64,000 bases of DNA. Origin: Thalassotalea euphylliae (GTDB lineage Bacteria; Pseudomonadota; Gammaproteobacteria; Enterobacterales; Alteromonadaceae). Each line of letters starts with the position of its first letter. Position 1 is the first letter of the stretch. The notes below the pieces were generated by a model that saw only the letters and a list, made by a program, of their open reading frames with translations, ran no database searches and was not told where the DNA came from. The translations under genes were made by a program, and so were the position numbers. Positions 35,317-43,704 of the stretch are shown in pieces. Location of the stretch: positions 3,472,001 to 3,536,000 of the forward strand of contig NZ_QUOT01000001.1 of NCBI RefSeq assembly GCF_003390375.1. Reading direction: 5' to 3'.

Positions 35317-37221
35317 ATGATGGATACCTTATTACTGACGTTAACTCGACCTGCATCGCTGAATGAAATTAAAACCATTCGAGATGCGGCAACGAATGTA
35401 CTAACAAAATGTGGCGTTGACAGTGCCGAAGTCAATAAAGCAAAGCTGGTAATTTCGGAGTGGGCAACCAACATTGTAAAACACGCTATTGAGCCCGCAA
35501 CATTTATTCAGCTAATGGTTTCTCAAGCCAAATTACTACCCTCTGTCGGTGGAGTTGGCAATGGCAATGACGAGGTGAGTAGTCAGCGCATCACTATTAG
35601 CCTTCAAGACAATAGTAGTTATTTTGACGAGTTTAATCAGCGCCAAATGCGGGTCAATGGTTTAAATAAAAGTAATCCAACCACCACATCGGAAGATGAC
35701 GAGGCTAGGGCTAACACTCAACAGGCTTCGCTTAGCTTTGGCGAATCGGGTATGGGGCTTGATATCATTTTTAACTTATTTGCTGATTGCAAATACCAGC
35801 GAAGGCTAAGGGCGAGTGCACAAACTTTCTCGAAGCTGCCTATTCAAGGTTGTGGTGATAGTGCACCAGAAGTAAATCGCTTTAGTTTCTCGCTTCAGTA
35901 TCAAACACGTTCGCAAGCAAATGTGCGTATTGCAGTGGTGGAGGATGAGCCGATGATGCGAGAATTGATCAAAGGTTATTTACCTAGCTATTATGAAGTC
36001 AGTGTTTTTAACGATGGCTTAGCGTTTTTACAGCACGTTGAACAAAATAGCATTGCGGATGTTAATCAGCTGTCGTCAGAGCAGACTGCACAGCATTTTA
36101 GACAACATTCTAAACCTCATGCTAGACCGCATTCTAGACCACAGAGTGGGGTTTATGACTTAGTTATCTCTGATATTTCGATGCCAAATCTTGATGGTTT
36201 AAACCTAAAAAAACGCCTAGCAGCCGACTCTAAACTTTCGCATATTCCGTTTATTTTTTTGACAGCACAAGATGACTTCGACGTTGAAATGCAAGCTAAC
36301 CACTTAGGTATTGATAATTACCTGATAAAACCTGTGCAAAAAGAAAAACTGCGCCTGTCGGTAGAGCGGGCGTTGATACGTCATCAGCAATTGGAAGCAG
36401 AAAAAAAAGCGCGGCTTAACCGCTCACTTGATAACACGCTTAATCAAGCATTAAAGCCTGAGGTAAGTGACAGTATTTGCGGCTATCAAATTCATGCTCG
36501 CTCATTTTCGCCAAAGACTGGCGGTGGAGATTTTGTTTATCAGCAAGCAATAGGTGATAAAACCCTGCTAATACTGGCTGACGTTATGGGGCACGATGCA
36601 CAGGCAAAGTTGTTTGCCCATAGCTTTAGTGGTTTTTTCTCTGGCTTTCTTTCGGGGTTATCACTGAATACGCAGCCATTTCCTCAGGCAAAGTGTTTTG
36701 ACTTAACAGCGATGATGACTGCTTTGTCCAATAAGTTGTTTGAAGATGAACTGCTCAGTTGCAGTATGTTTACTTATTTGGCGCTACTAATTGATGAACA
36801 AGGTTTGGAAATTGCCAGTGCTGGTCACCCGCAGCCACTTTTGCTGACAGCTTCATCAACCGCTGATATGCCAATTTACAAAGTGCTTAATGTACAAGGG
36901 GCGCTTGCTGGTGTGTGCCCAGGTCTTGAATATCAATCAACCTACTTGTCAATACAGCTAGGTCAACAGCTTTTATTGTTTACCGATGGGTTAACCGATT
37001 GCCTACCAAAAGACATGAAACCAAACGCTTTTTTTGACCAATTGTTGAGTTTGAAAAGTACTTGCCAGGGTCATTCAGACGAGGCATTTTTACCAGAGTT
37101 TGAAATAGCGAGTAAGCACTGTAGTGCAGAGACTTTTATTGAGTTGAGCTTTGAGCATTTTTTAACACTTTGTCCAAAACCGAATGATGACGTAACTTTA
37201 TTACTGTTAACTAAGTCCTAG
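35317..37221 (+). CDS. sypE: SypE-type regulator: RsbW-like kinase, receiver, PP2C phosphatase
   Basis: A 634-residue dual-activity regulator. The N-terminal RsbW-type serine-kinase ATPase domain (about 1-190) has LVISEWATNIVKHA near 46 and FGESGMGLDIIFNLFADC near 143. The central receiver (about 205-355) has VVEDEPMMRE, SDISMPNLDG and the lysine in YLIKPVQ, and contains a His/Arg-rich insertion near 260. The C-terminal SpoIIE/PP2C phosphatase (about 390-632) shows GGGDFVYQ, LADVMGHDA, FTDGLTD and NDDVTLL, with the metal-binding aspartates. Known: V. fischeri SypE has this unusual kinase-REC-phosphatase order and controls SypA. The STAS substrate is encoded seven kb upstream. This is the most diagnostic syp gene here. 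Confidence 0.9.
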   Translation: MMDTLLLTLTRPASLNEIKTIRDAATNVLTKCGVDSAEVNKAKLVISEWATNIVKHAIEPATFIQLMVSQAKLLPSVGGVGNGNDEVSSQRITISLQDNSSYFDEFNQRQMRVNGLNKSNPTTTSEDDEARANTQQASLSFGESGMGLDIIFNLFADCKYQRRLRASAQTFSKLPIQGCGDSAPEVNRFSFSLQYQTRSQANVRIAVVEDEPMMRELIKGYLPSYYEVSVFNDGLAFLQHVEQNSIADVNQLSSEQTAQHFRQHSKPHARPHSRPQSGVYDLVISDISMPNLDGLNLKKRLAADSKLSHIPFIFLTAQDDFDVEMQANHLGIDNYLIKPVQKEKLRLSVERALIRHQQLEAEKKARLNRSLDNTLNQALKPEVSDSICGYQIHARSFSPKTGGGDFVYQQAIGDKTLLILADVMGHDAQAKLFAHSFSGFFSGFLSGLSLNTQPFPQAKCFDLTAMMTALSNKLFEDELLSCSMFTYLALLIDEQGLEIASAGHPQPLLLTASSTADMPIYKVLNVQGALAGVCPGLEYQSTYLSIQLGQQLLLFTDGLTDCLPKDMKPNAFFDQLLSLKSTCQGHSDEAFLPEFEIASKHCSAETFIELSFEHFLTLCPKPNDDVTLLLLTKS

Positions 37222-37319
37222 TTGAGCTGTTAACATAAGCCTTAGACTTAAATATTTATGGTGTTTATTCGTTAGCTGTCATAGAGTTATACAGAGCACC
37301 TTGCCAAGGAATGAAGTCT

Positions 37320-38813
37320 GTGACGGAAAAAACACAAATCCTACTGCTTGAAGACAGTCCCACATTATCCGCGATTTACGCTGGTTTTCTTTCAAAAGAG
37401 CCTTATGACTTGCTAATGGCTGGCAATGGTCAGGCTGCTCTAGACATTATCAATACCCAGTGCCCACGCATCCTGCTGTTGGACTTAAACTTGCCCGATA
37501 TGTCTGGCATGGACATTTTAAAATACATTCACAAGCAGAAATTGCCGATTGTGGTGGTGATTTTAACGGCTCATGGCTCGGTAGACGTTGCTGTAGATGC
37601 GATGAGGTACGGGGCCTTCGACTTTATTAGTAAACCAGTTGAGCCTAAGCGTTTATTGATCACCTTGCGTAACGCTATCAAAAATCAGCAAATGAGCCAG
37701 ATTATTGATGAATATCGTGAATTAGACCGACAAGACTTCTGTGGTTTTATTGGCTCATCAATGGCAATGCAAGGGGTGTATCGTATTCTTGAAAGTGCCG
37801 CGCCTAGTAATGCGACTGTATTTATTACGGGTGAAAGCGGTACAGGTAAAGAGCTGTGCGCTGAATCGGTTCACCAACTCAGTGCTCGTAAAGACAAACC
37901 TTTTGTTGCCTTAAACTGTGCGGCTATTCCCAAAGATTTGATGGAAAGTGAAATTTTCGGTCACGTTAAAGGCGCGTTTACCGGTGCTTCTAGTGAACGC
38001 AAGGGCGCAGCTGCTCTAGCTGACGGCGGTACTTTGTTTCTTGATGAATTGTGTGAAATGGACTTGGATTTACAAAGCAAAATTTTGCGATTTATTCAGT
38101 CTGGTACTTTTCAAAAAGTTGGCTCAAGCAAGCAAGAGAAAGTAGATGTACGCTTTGTTTGTGCAACTAACCGAGAACCGTTAAAAGAAGTGCAAGAAGG
38201 GCGCTTTCGTGAAGACTTGTATTACCGCTTACACGTTATTCCTGTTGTTTTGCCTGCACTTCGTGAGCGCGGTAATGATATTTTGCAAATCGCGAAAAAA
38301 TTACTGCAATCGATTAGCAATGAAGAAGGCAAAGCCTTTAGCCGCTTTGCCGCAGATGCTGAGCATGTCTTTTTATCTTATGGCTGGCCGGGCAATGTGC
38401 GAGAATTGGAAAATGTGATCCGCAACCTAGTGGTACTGAATAATGCTGAAGCGGTGACTGCTGACATGCTGCCCGCCCCACTCAACCAATTTTCATCAAG
38501 CACTAAGCAGCCTGCAACGAGCTTTACTCAGTCGGTCACACCTGTGGCTGAAGCAGCTATGTCTGATAATTCAGAACAAACCTCAGTTAATACGCTAGCA
38601 GCTAGTTCAGCAAATAACTCAGGAGATAAGTCAGGAGATAATTCAGCAGATAGCGCAGAGAGCAGCTCAAGCATTATGCCGCTATGGTTGGTAGAAAAGC
38701 AGGCAATTGAGCAAGCGATTACAGCATGTGACGGTAATATACCGAAAGCGGCCGCCTTGCTCGATGTCAGCCCATCAACAATTTACCGAAAAAAACAGTC
38801 TTGGGATGAATAG
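37320..38813 (+). CDS. sypG: Sigma54-dependent response regulator SypG
   Basis: An NtrC-type activator of about 497 residues. The receiver (1-120) has LLLEDSP, LLLDLNLPDMSG and the switch lysine in ISKPVEP. The AAA+ domain (about 140-375) has Walker A GESGTGKE, the sigma54-contact loop GAFTGA near 220, the Walker B region GGTLFLDELCEMD and an arginine-finger region. A serine-rich linker leads to the C-terminal Fis-type helix-turn-helix, with AAALLDVSPSTIYRK. The ATG at 37311 has AAGGA touching it, so I prefer the GTG at 37320, nine bases after CCAAGGA. Inferred: it binds the TTGCA-N3-TGCAA dyads in this locus. The V. fischeri SypG box, TTCTCA-N3-TGC, has the same spacing. Confidence 0.9.
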   Translation: MTEKTQILLLEDSPTLSAIYAGFLSKEPYDLLMAGNGQAALDIINTQCPRILLLDLNLPDMSGMDILKYIHKQKLPIVVVILTAHGSVDVAVDAMRYGAFDFISKPVEPKRLLITLRNAIKNQQMSQIIDEYRELDRQDFCGFIGSSMAMQGVYRILESAAPSNATVFITGESGTGKELCAESVHQLSARKDKPFVALNCAAIPKDLMESEIFGHVKGAFTGASSERKGAAALADGGTLFLDELCEMDLDLQSKILRFIQSGTFQKVGSSKQEKVDVRFVCATNREPLKEVQEGRFREDLYYRLHVIPVVLPALRERGNDILQIAKKLLQSISNEEGKAFSRFAADAEHVFLSYGWPGNVRELENVIRNLVVLNNAEAVTADMLPAPLNQFSSSTKQPATSFTQSVTPVAEAAMSDNSEQTSVNTLAASSANNSGDKSGDNSADSAESSSSIMPLWLVEKQAIEQAITACDGNIPKAAALLDVSPSTIYRKKQSWDE

Positions 38814-38842
38814 TTGTTGCGCGTTGCGCAACGCACTATAAT
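38814..38842 (+). promoter_or_regulatory. Promoter and operator of the higBA module
   Basis: TTGTTG (38814-38819), a 17-base spacer and TATAAT (38837-38842) start right after the sypG stop codon. The spacer contains the perfect 14-base palindrome GCGTTGCGCAACGC (38821-38834), well placed as the HigA repressor operator. Confidence 0.78.
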
Positions 38843-38849
38843 TAGCCTT

Positions 38850-39128
38850 ATAATCAAATCATTTAAGCATAAAGGGCTGCGCAAATTCTTTTAAACAGGA
38901 AGTAAAGCTGGTATTCAAGCTAAACATGAGCGTCGATTGAGAATGCAGCTAGCAGCAATAGATACTGCGACAATGATTGATGATATTGATTTACCTGGGT
39001 TCAAATTGCACCCGTTAAAAGGAAATCGCGATGGCGTTTGGTCAATAACTGTAAGTGGCAACTGGCGTATTACTTTTGAATTTATTGATGGAAATGCTTA
39101 TATCTTGAATTACGAGGATTATCACTAA
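38850..39128 (+). pseudogene. higB: HigB toxin pseudogene (lost start codon and nonsense codon)
   Basis: Read in one frame from 38850, the codons give IIKSFKHKGLRKFF, a stop (TAA at 38892), then TGSKAGIQAKHERRLRMQ and the rest of a HigB-type toxin to 39128. The total of 92 codons is the normal family length. The usual initiator is ATA here and the usual glutamate codon after FF is TAA, one base from GAA. Only the last two thirds (from a TTG at 38937, 63 residues) could still be translated, and that part lacks the N-terminal helices of the RelE fold. Known: HigB is a ribosome-dependent mRNA interferase. Inferred: inactive here. Confidence 0.85.
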
Positions 39129-39421
39129 TGAGCATGCATAATCCACCGCATCCTGGTGAATTTATTTTCGATGTATACATGAAGCCGTTTGGCTACAGTT
39201 GTCGTTTTGTTGCCAAACAGCTAGATGTATCGGCATCAACGCTAAATAGGATTCTAAAATGTCAGAGTTCTATCACACCCGAAATGTCATTGCGTTTATC
39301 TAGAACGCTAGGGCGAACTCCTGAAAGTTGGCTATTGTTACAGTCTAACTACGATTTATGGCAAGCTAAACAGCGTGTGAACCTGTCAAAAGTGCATTCG
39401 ATAGACTTCGCGGCAGTTTAG
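39128..39421 (+). CDS. higA: HigA antitoxin
   Basis: A 97-residue XRE-type DNA-binding antitoxin. It starts MSMHNPPHPGEFI, the family signature, and has a helix-turn-helix at about 30-60 (VAKQLDVSASTLNRIL, then PEMSLRLSRTLGRTPESW). Its start overlaps the last base of the toxin frame (TAATG). It should bind the palindrome at 38821-38834 and repress its own promoter. The frame is intact although the toxin frame is broken, which is the stable end state expected after toxin loss. It may also act as a free regulator of nearby syp genes, for which there is no evidence. Confidence 0.9.
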   Translation: MSMHNPPHPGEFIFDVYMKPFGYSCRFVAKQLDVSASTLNRILKCQSSITPEMSLRLSRTLGRTPESWLLLQSNYDLWQAKQRVNLSKVHSIDFAAV

Positions 39422-39591
39422 GAAGAGTCTGGTTTTGACTTAATTGGTTTGCTATGCCTCAGCTGATGGCCTTCCCCTGAAAAGTATCTCTTTTAACTCC
39501 TCTATTTTACATGCCTCTCTGTAAAAGCCTTAGTCAGTTTCGTTTCGTTAGCAGCTTGCAAATATCCTCTTATTTCTCAACAAATATAGCA

Positions 39592-39673
39592 TTGCAGTTT
39601 GCGAATACCTTCCCACATTAAAAACTTAACTGATTGTAAAACAATATAAAAATAGATTGGCGCATATTGTGCT
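39592..39673 (+). promoter_or_regulatory. SypG-type dyad and sigma54 promoter of the sypH-like operon
   Basis: TTGCA-GTT-TGCGA (39592-39604, one mismatch) lies about 62 bases upstream of TGGCGCATATTGTGCT (39658-39673), with GG and GC 10 bases apart. A lone TTGCA half-site is at 39556-39560. The 39422-39718 gap between higA and the glycosyltransferase gene has no other feature I can see. Confidence 0.8.
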
Positions 39674-39718
39674 GATATTCACCTCAAACAGCTCGGATGC
39701 AACATAAGGTGATTATCA

Positions 39719-40765
39719 ATGAGTCGTTCTTCGCTAAATATTGTTCTGTTAGTCGATAGCCGCAGTTTTGGTGGTATCGAAAGTCATATCGCTAACTTAG
39801 CCTTGGGGTTAGAGCAAGCGAGTCATAAAGTCTTAATTATTTTGATGGCGAATTATGGGGAACATCCCGTGTTTGATGTTGACCCTAAATTGCGCACGAA
39901 AACCATTAAGTTAAGTGGCGGTGCGGTAGAGCTTTACCAAACATTAAGTAGACTCTCCATTGACGTTGTTCATACTCACGGTTACAAAGCGGGTATTATT
40001 GGTCGCTTTATTTGTCGTATGTTGGATAAGGCGGTGGTATCGACGTTTCATGCGGGCGAGCGTGGCACGTTAAAAATCCGCTTCTATCGTTGGTTAGATC
40101 GCATTAGTGCCAAGGGCACTCAATGCATTAGTGTGTCTCAACCCATTGCTGATGAGTTGGGAGTGAGTAGCGATGTGATTCAAAACTTCGTTGAACCTGC
40201 ACCACTCAAAACCGTGTCATTTCGCTGCAATCAACTGGCCTTTGTCGGGCGTTTTAGTCATGAGAAAGGCCCAGATCATTTCTTACAAGTGGCCGAAGCC
40301 ATGCCGGAACATATTTTTTCAATGTACGGTGCAGGGCCACTATTTTCATCTCTTGATAAAAGTAAACCGCTGAATATGTGCTTGTTGGGGCAGGTACCGT
40401 CGATGTTGCCACACTGGCAAGAGATTAAAGTGCTTTGCATTACAAGCCGAGCAGAGGGGTTACCGTTGGTTGCTCTAGAAGCGATGGCACACGGTATTCC
40501 TGTAGTGAGCTATGCCGTAGGCGGCTTACCCAGCTTGGTTGACCACGGAGTTAATGGCTGGTTGGTTGATGAACACCAGCCTGCAAAGTTTATCGAAACG
40601 CTACAGCAAGTCATGGCACTTAGCCCAAGTCGTTTCAAGTTGATTAGTCAAAATGCGCGCAAAACGATTCTTGATAGGTTTTCGACGACAGCAGTGGTGC
40701 CGCAAATTGAAACGGTTTATCGCCAAGCACTGAGCCATGAAGTTTTGGCTCAGCCAGTGAAGTAA
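39719..40765 (+). CDS. Glycosyltransferase family 4 (SypH-like position)
   Basis: A 348-residue GT-B enzyme. The N-terminal acceptor side starts LVDSRSFGGIESHIANLA, with THGYKAGI near 88. The C-terminal donor domain has FVGRFSHEKGPDHF near 175 and the E-x7-E box in AEGLPLVALEAMAHGIPVV near 245-262. It is the first gene after the third sigma54 promoter and so probably starts the biosynthetic operon with the flippase and ligase. Sugar donor and linkage cannot be inferred. Confidence 0.87.
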   Translation: MSRSSLNIVLLVDSRSFGGIESHIANLALGLEQASHKVLIILMANYGEHPVFDVDPKLRTKTIKLSGGAVELYQTLSRLSIDVVHTHGYKAGIIGRFICRMLDKAVVSTFHAGERGTLKIRFYRWLDRISAKGTQCISVSQPIADELGVSSDVIQNFVEPAPLKTVSFRCNQLAFVGRFSHEKGPDHFLQVAEAMPEHIFSMYGAGPLFSSLDKSKPLNMCLLGQVPSMLPHWQEIKVLCITSRAEGLPLVALEAMAHGIPVVSYAVGGLPSLVDHGVNGWLVDEHQPAKFIETLQQVMALSPSRFKLISQNARKTILDRFSTTAVVPQIETVYRQALSHEVLAQPVK

Positions 40766-40827
40766 TCAGCAGCACTAAGCTGTATTACTAATTTGGATCA
40801 CCAATTTGGTTGGTAGGAGTTTTTGCC

Positions 40828-42165
40828 ATGTTATCTCGACAAGTGAAAAGTTTACTCAGCGATTCAGCCCTCTATGGCTTAGCGATTTTTTTAATGAAGG
40901 GGATTTCATTATTAATGCTGCCTGTTTATACCCATTATTTATCAACGGCAGACTATGGGCGCTTAGAAGTCTTAGTGGTGTTCGCCAACGTTTTTTCTAT
41001 TTTTCTGGGCTTTGGTTTAGTTGAGGCGTTATATCGTTTTGTCGGCTTGGCTGAAAGTGAAGCTACAAAGCGACTGCACGCCGGTGAATGTTTGTTGTTG
41101 GCAATGTTTGTCGGTGGCGGAGCCTATTTAGTTTTCCATTTTTTCAGCCCACAATTGGCAACCTTATTGCCTGATCAAATTCAGGGTGAAGAAGTTTATT
41201 TACTTGGTGTTGCGCTAGCGCTTGGCGGCATTATTAATGTGCCACTGGCATGGCTGCGAATTACTAATCGTGCTCGCCTGTTTTTTTCAGTCACTATGGT
41301 AAAAGTCGTGATTCAAGTCGGGCTGTCTTTCTATTGGTTGGCTGAGGGCTGGGGGGTAAAGAGTATTTTAGCATCTGGCGCGGTATCTTCAGTCGTGGTT
41401 GCCATTTGGCTAAGTGTGATTCAAATCAAAGAAACAGGCTTGTCGGTAAGCACTAAGCACTTACTCGCTATTTGTAACTACGGTTGGCCGATTTTCATTG
41501 GTGGCGTAGCTACCTTTGCGCTTTCCGGTATGGATCGTTGGCTGTTAGCTGCGCATTTCAGTGCTGCTGATATTGCAACCTATGCGATCGCCATAAAATT
41601 TGCGCTGGTGCCAACGTTACTAATTCAGCCGTTTACGCTGTGGTGGTACCCAAAACGTTTTAGCGTGCTAAAAGCAGACGATGGCAAAGCGGTTAATGCG
41701 CGCTTTGCCATGTTAGGAGCTGTACTGGCGGTATTAACGTGCGGCCTTCTAGGGCTAGTAGGACCAAATCTTATTCGCTGGTTAACGCCTAGCGACTATC
41801 ATGGGGCGGCGTTGATTTTACCTTGGTTATTGCTTTGTACGGCACTTAAGCTGGTTGCTGAACTACTGAACCTTGGGTGTTATATCGATGCAGACAGCCA
41901 GCGACAAATGTATATAAACTTGATTGCTTCTGCTGTCGGGGCAGTGTTATTGGTGCTGCTTGTTCCTGACTTTTTCATTAACGGTGCGCTGGCGGCCTTA
42001 GTAATCGCCTACACAGTTCGCGTACTACTGTTTTATTGCTGGAGCCAACGTCGCTTGGCGTTACCCTATCAATTTGCCTATTTTAATCTGGCTGTCGCGG
42101 GTGCGTTTTTAGCAAACTTTGTTGGTCAATTTATTGAGGTATCGCCATGGTTTGGCCTGTTTTAA
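40828..42165 (+). CDS. Oligosaccharide flippase Wzx (SypK-like)
   Basis: A 445-residue polytopic membrane protein with about 12 hydrophobic segments, of the MATE/MOP polysaccharide flippase family. It moves undecaprenyl-linked repeat units to the periplasm. Near the N-terminus are the family-typical SDSALYGLAIFLMKGISLLM and LPVYTHYLSTADYGRLE. The frame is open from a TTG at 40810, but that codon overlaps the ribosome site. The ATG at 40828 has TAGGAG nine bases upstream and gives MLSRQVKSLLSD. It overlaps the next gene by 19 bases. Confidence 0.88.
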   Translation: MLSRQVKSLLSDSALYGLAIFLMKGISLLMLPVYTHYLSTADYGRLEVLVVFANVFSIFLGFGLVEALYRFVGLAESEATKRLHAGECLLLAMFVGGGAYLVFHFFSPQLATLLPDQIQGEEVYLLGVALALGGIINVPLAWLRITNRARLFFSVTMVKVVIQVGLSFYWLAEGWGVKSILASGAVSSVVVAIWLSVIQIKETGLSVSTKHLLAICNYGWPIFIGGVATFALSGMDRWLLAAHFSAADIATYAIAIKFALVPTLLIQPFTLWWYPKRFSVLKADDGKAVNARFAMLGAVLAVLTCGLLGLVGPNLIRWLTPSDYHGAALILPWLLLCTALKLVAELLNLGCYIDADSQRQMYINLIASAVGAVLLVLLVPDFFINGALAALVIAYTVRVLLFYCWSQRRLALPYQFAYFNLAVAGAFLANFVGQFIEVSPWFGLF

Positions 42166-43544
42166 GTACCTCGCTTTACGGCTTTTTCTTTGTCTTAGCT
42201 GGCGCTGCGCTGTACTTTTTTCCGCATCCTGTTTTGTTGGTAGCGATAGGCTTAGTGCCGTTTGTTATCTGGGGCGTTGTGCGTTTTTCTTTCTACGTGG
42301 TGCTTGGCTTTGTGGTGTGTTCATTTTTTCGAATTCACGAAGTTTTTCCGATGCTGTCGCCACTTAAATTGCCGCAGTTGTTTGCACTCGGTGCTTTGAT
42401 GGTGATTTTTCTGCGCTTGGCCATTATTCAAAACTTAGCGCCGTATTGGTGCCGCCAATTTACTTACCTGATGGCGTTTTTTGGTTTGGTCACGGTTGCG
42501 TTGCCATTCTCGGCCAATGTTGGGGTCGCAATGAATTCATGGTCAGGCACTTACAGCAAGATTATTCTCATGACCTTTGTCATCGCCTGGATGATGCGAG
42601 CTGAGTCTCATTTTGTTAATGCTTGTCGAATCTACTTATTAGCAGGAACCTGTGTGGCTATAGTTGCATTGATGAACAAAGCTAATGGCATTGGTTTGGT
42701 TGAAGGAACACGCGTTACCATTGGGCGCGATATTGGCTCTTTGTTAGGTGACCCTAACGATCTTGCGTTGGTATTGCTTTACCCCATGGCGTTTGCAATT
42801 GGTGCTGCGCTTGAAAAAGGTTTATCTCGATTTGAACGCTTATTCGGGGCAGTGATTTTTATCGTATTAGTGTTCGCATTGCTGGCCACACAAAGTCGTG
42901 GTGGCCTATTGGGCATGGTTTCCGTTGTTGGCTTGTTTGCCTATCAAAGAGTGAAGTCAAAAGTCTTACTGTTTAGTGGTGGTGGGCTGGCGCTAATTGT
43001 TTTATTTGCTGTCGCTGGTATTAGTGAACGTTCGTCTGGCGGTGCGGCAGAGGAGGGTATAGATGAGTCTGCGATGGGGCGCCTTTACGCTTGGCAAGCG
43101 GCGTGGAATATGGCGTTGGACAATCCCATTGCCGGTGTTGGTATTAGTAACTTCTATTTTAATTACTTTTTCTATAGTGCTCATTGGGATGGTCTAAACC
43201 ACGCGGTACATTCTACTTGGTTCGGCGTGTTGGCAGAAACCGGCTTTGGCGGCTTGATTTTGTTTATCTGCTTAATTGTGTCTACTTTTCGGGTGAGTTG
43301 GCGTTTAGTTAATGATCCACGAAGAGTGCTGTTGGCACCTATGATACGTGTGGTTGTTTGTGCCGCACCTGCCGGTATCGCAGGGTTTGTTATCTCAGGT
43401 ACCTTCCTAACGCAAGGCTTTATCTGGCCGATATACCTGCAAGTGGCTTTGGTTATTGCCCTCAATAAATTTACTGAGCAGTTTTTTGCAAACTGCAGTG
43501 ACAAGCCCACTCACCCCTACATGCAAGTTGCAAATCGCAAATAA
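42147..43544 (+). CDS. O-antigen ligase/polymerase family membrane protein (SypL-like)
   Basis: A 465-residue polytopic protein with about 11 membrane segments and the Wzy_C/WaaL-type periplasmic loop. Key stretches are GDPNDLALVLLYPMAF near 193, ATQSRGGLLGM near 250, and GVGISNFYFNYFFYSAHWDG then HSTWFGVLAETGFGGLIL near 330-370. The conserved arginine and histidine of the family are present. It could polymerise repeat units or ligate chains; sequence cannot decide. The ATG at 42147 has GAGG upstream and overlaps the flippase gene by 19 bases. The end of this gene carries two SypG-type dyads for the following promoter. Confidence 0.85.
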   Translation: MVWPVLSTSLYGFFFVLAGAALYFFPHPVLLVAIGLVPFVIWGVVRFSFYVVLGFVVCSFFRIHEVFPMLSPLKLPQLFALGALMVIFLRLAIIQNLAPYWCRQFTYLMAFFGLVTVALPFSANVGVAMNSWSGTYSKIILMTFVIAWMMRAESHFVNACRIYLLAGTCVAIVALMNKANGIGLVEGTRVTIGRDIGSLLGDPNDLALVLLYPMAFAIGAALEKGLSRFERLFGAVIFIVLVFALLATQSRGGLLGMVSVVGLFAYQRVKSKVLLFSGGGLALIVLFAVAGISERSSGGAAEEGIDESAMGRLYAWQAAWNMALDNPIAGVGISNFYFNYFFYSAHWDGLNHAVHSTWFGVLAETGFGGLILFICLIVSTFRVSWRLVNDPRRVLLAPMIRVVVCAAPAGIAGFVISGTFLTQGFIWPIYLQVALVIALNKFTEQFFANCSDKPTHPYMQVANRK

Positions 43545-43644
43545 GCGGTTGTGTTGGTATTCAAATAATTTTTCCAAAATTAATAATTATTTAATTATTA
43601 CAGGTGCTTAGTTGATGATTTAAACACTTGGTCTGCCATTTGCT
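43486..43644 (+). promoter_or_regulatory. Twin SypG-type dyads and sigma54 promoter of the sypI-like operon
   Basis: Two dyads lie inside the 3' end of the ligase gene: TTGCA-AAC-TGCAG (43486-43498) and TTGCA-AAT-CGCAA (43528-43540). They are spaced 42 bases start to start, about four helical turns. The sigma54 element TGGTCTGCCATTTGCT (43629-43644), with 10 bases between GG and GC, follows about 96 bases after the second dyad. Confidence 0.82.
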
Positions 43645-43704
43645 CAATGTTAATAAGCAAACGTCCTTACGGGCGCATAACGTATATCAGTTGTTGAGGT
43701 AGTT

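Noticed and set aside
38937..39128. 63-residue frame as an intact RelE/HigB toxin
   Set aside because: The upstream in-frame sequence clearly encodes the missing N-terminus, interrupted by TAA and lacking a start, so it is a pseudogene.
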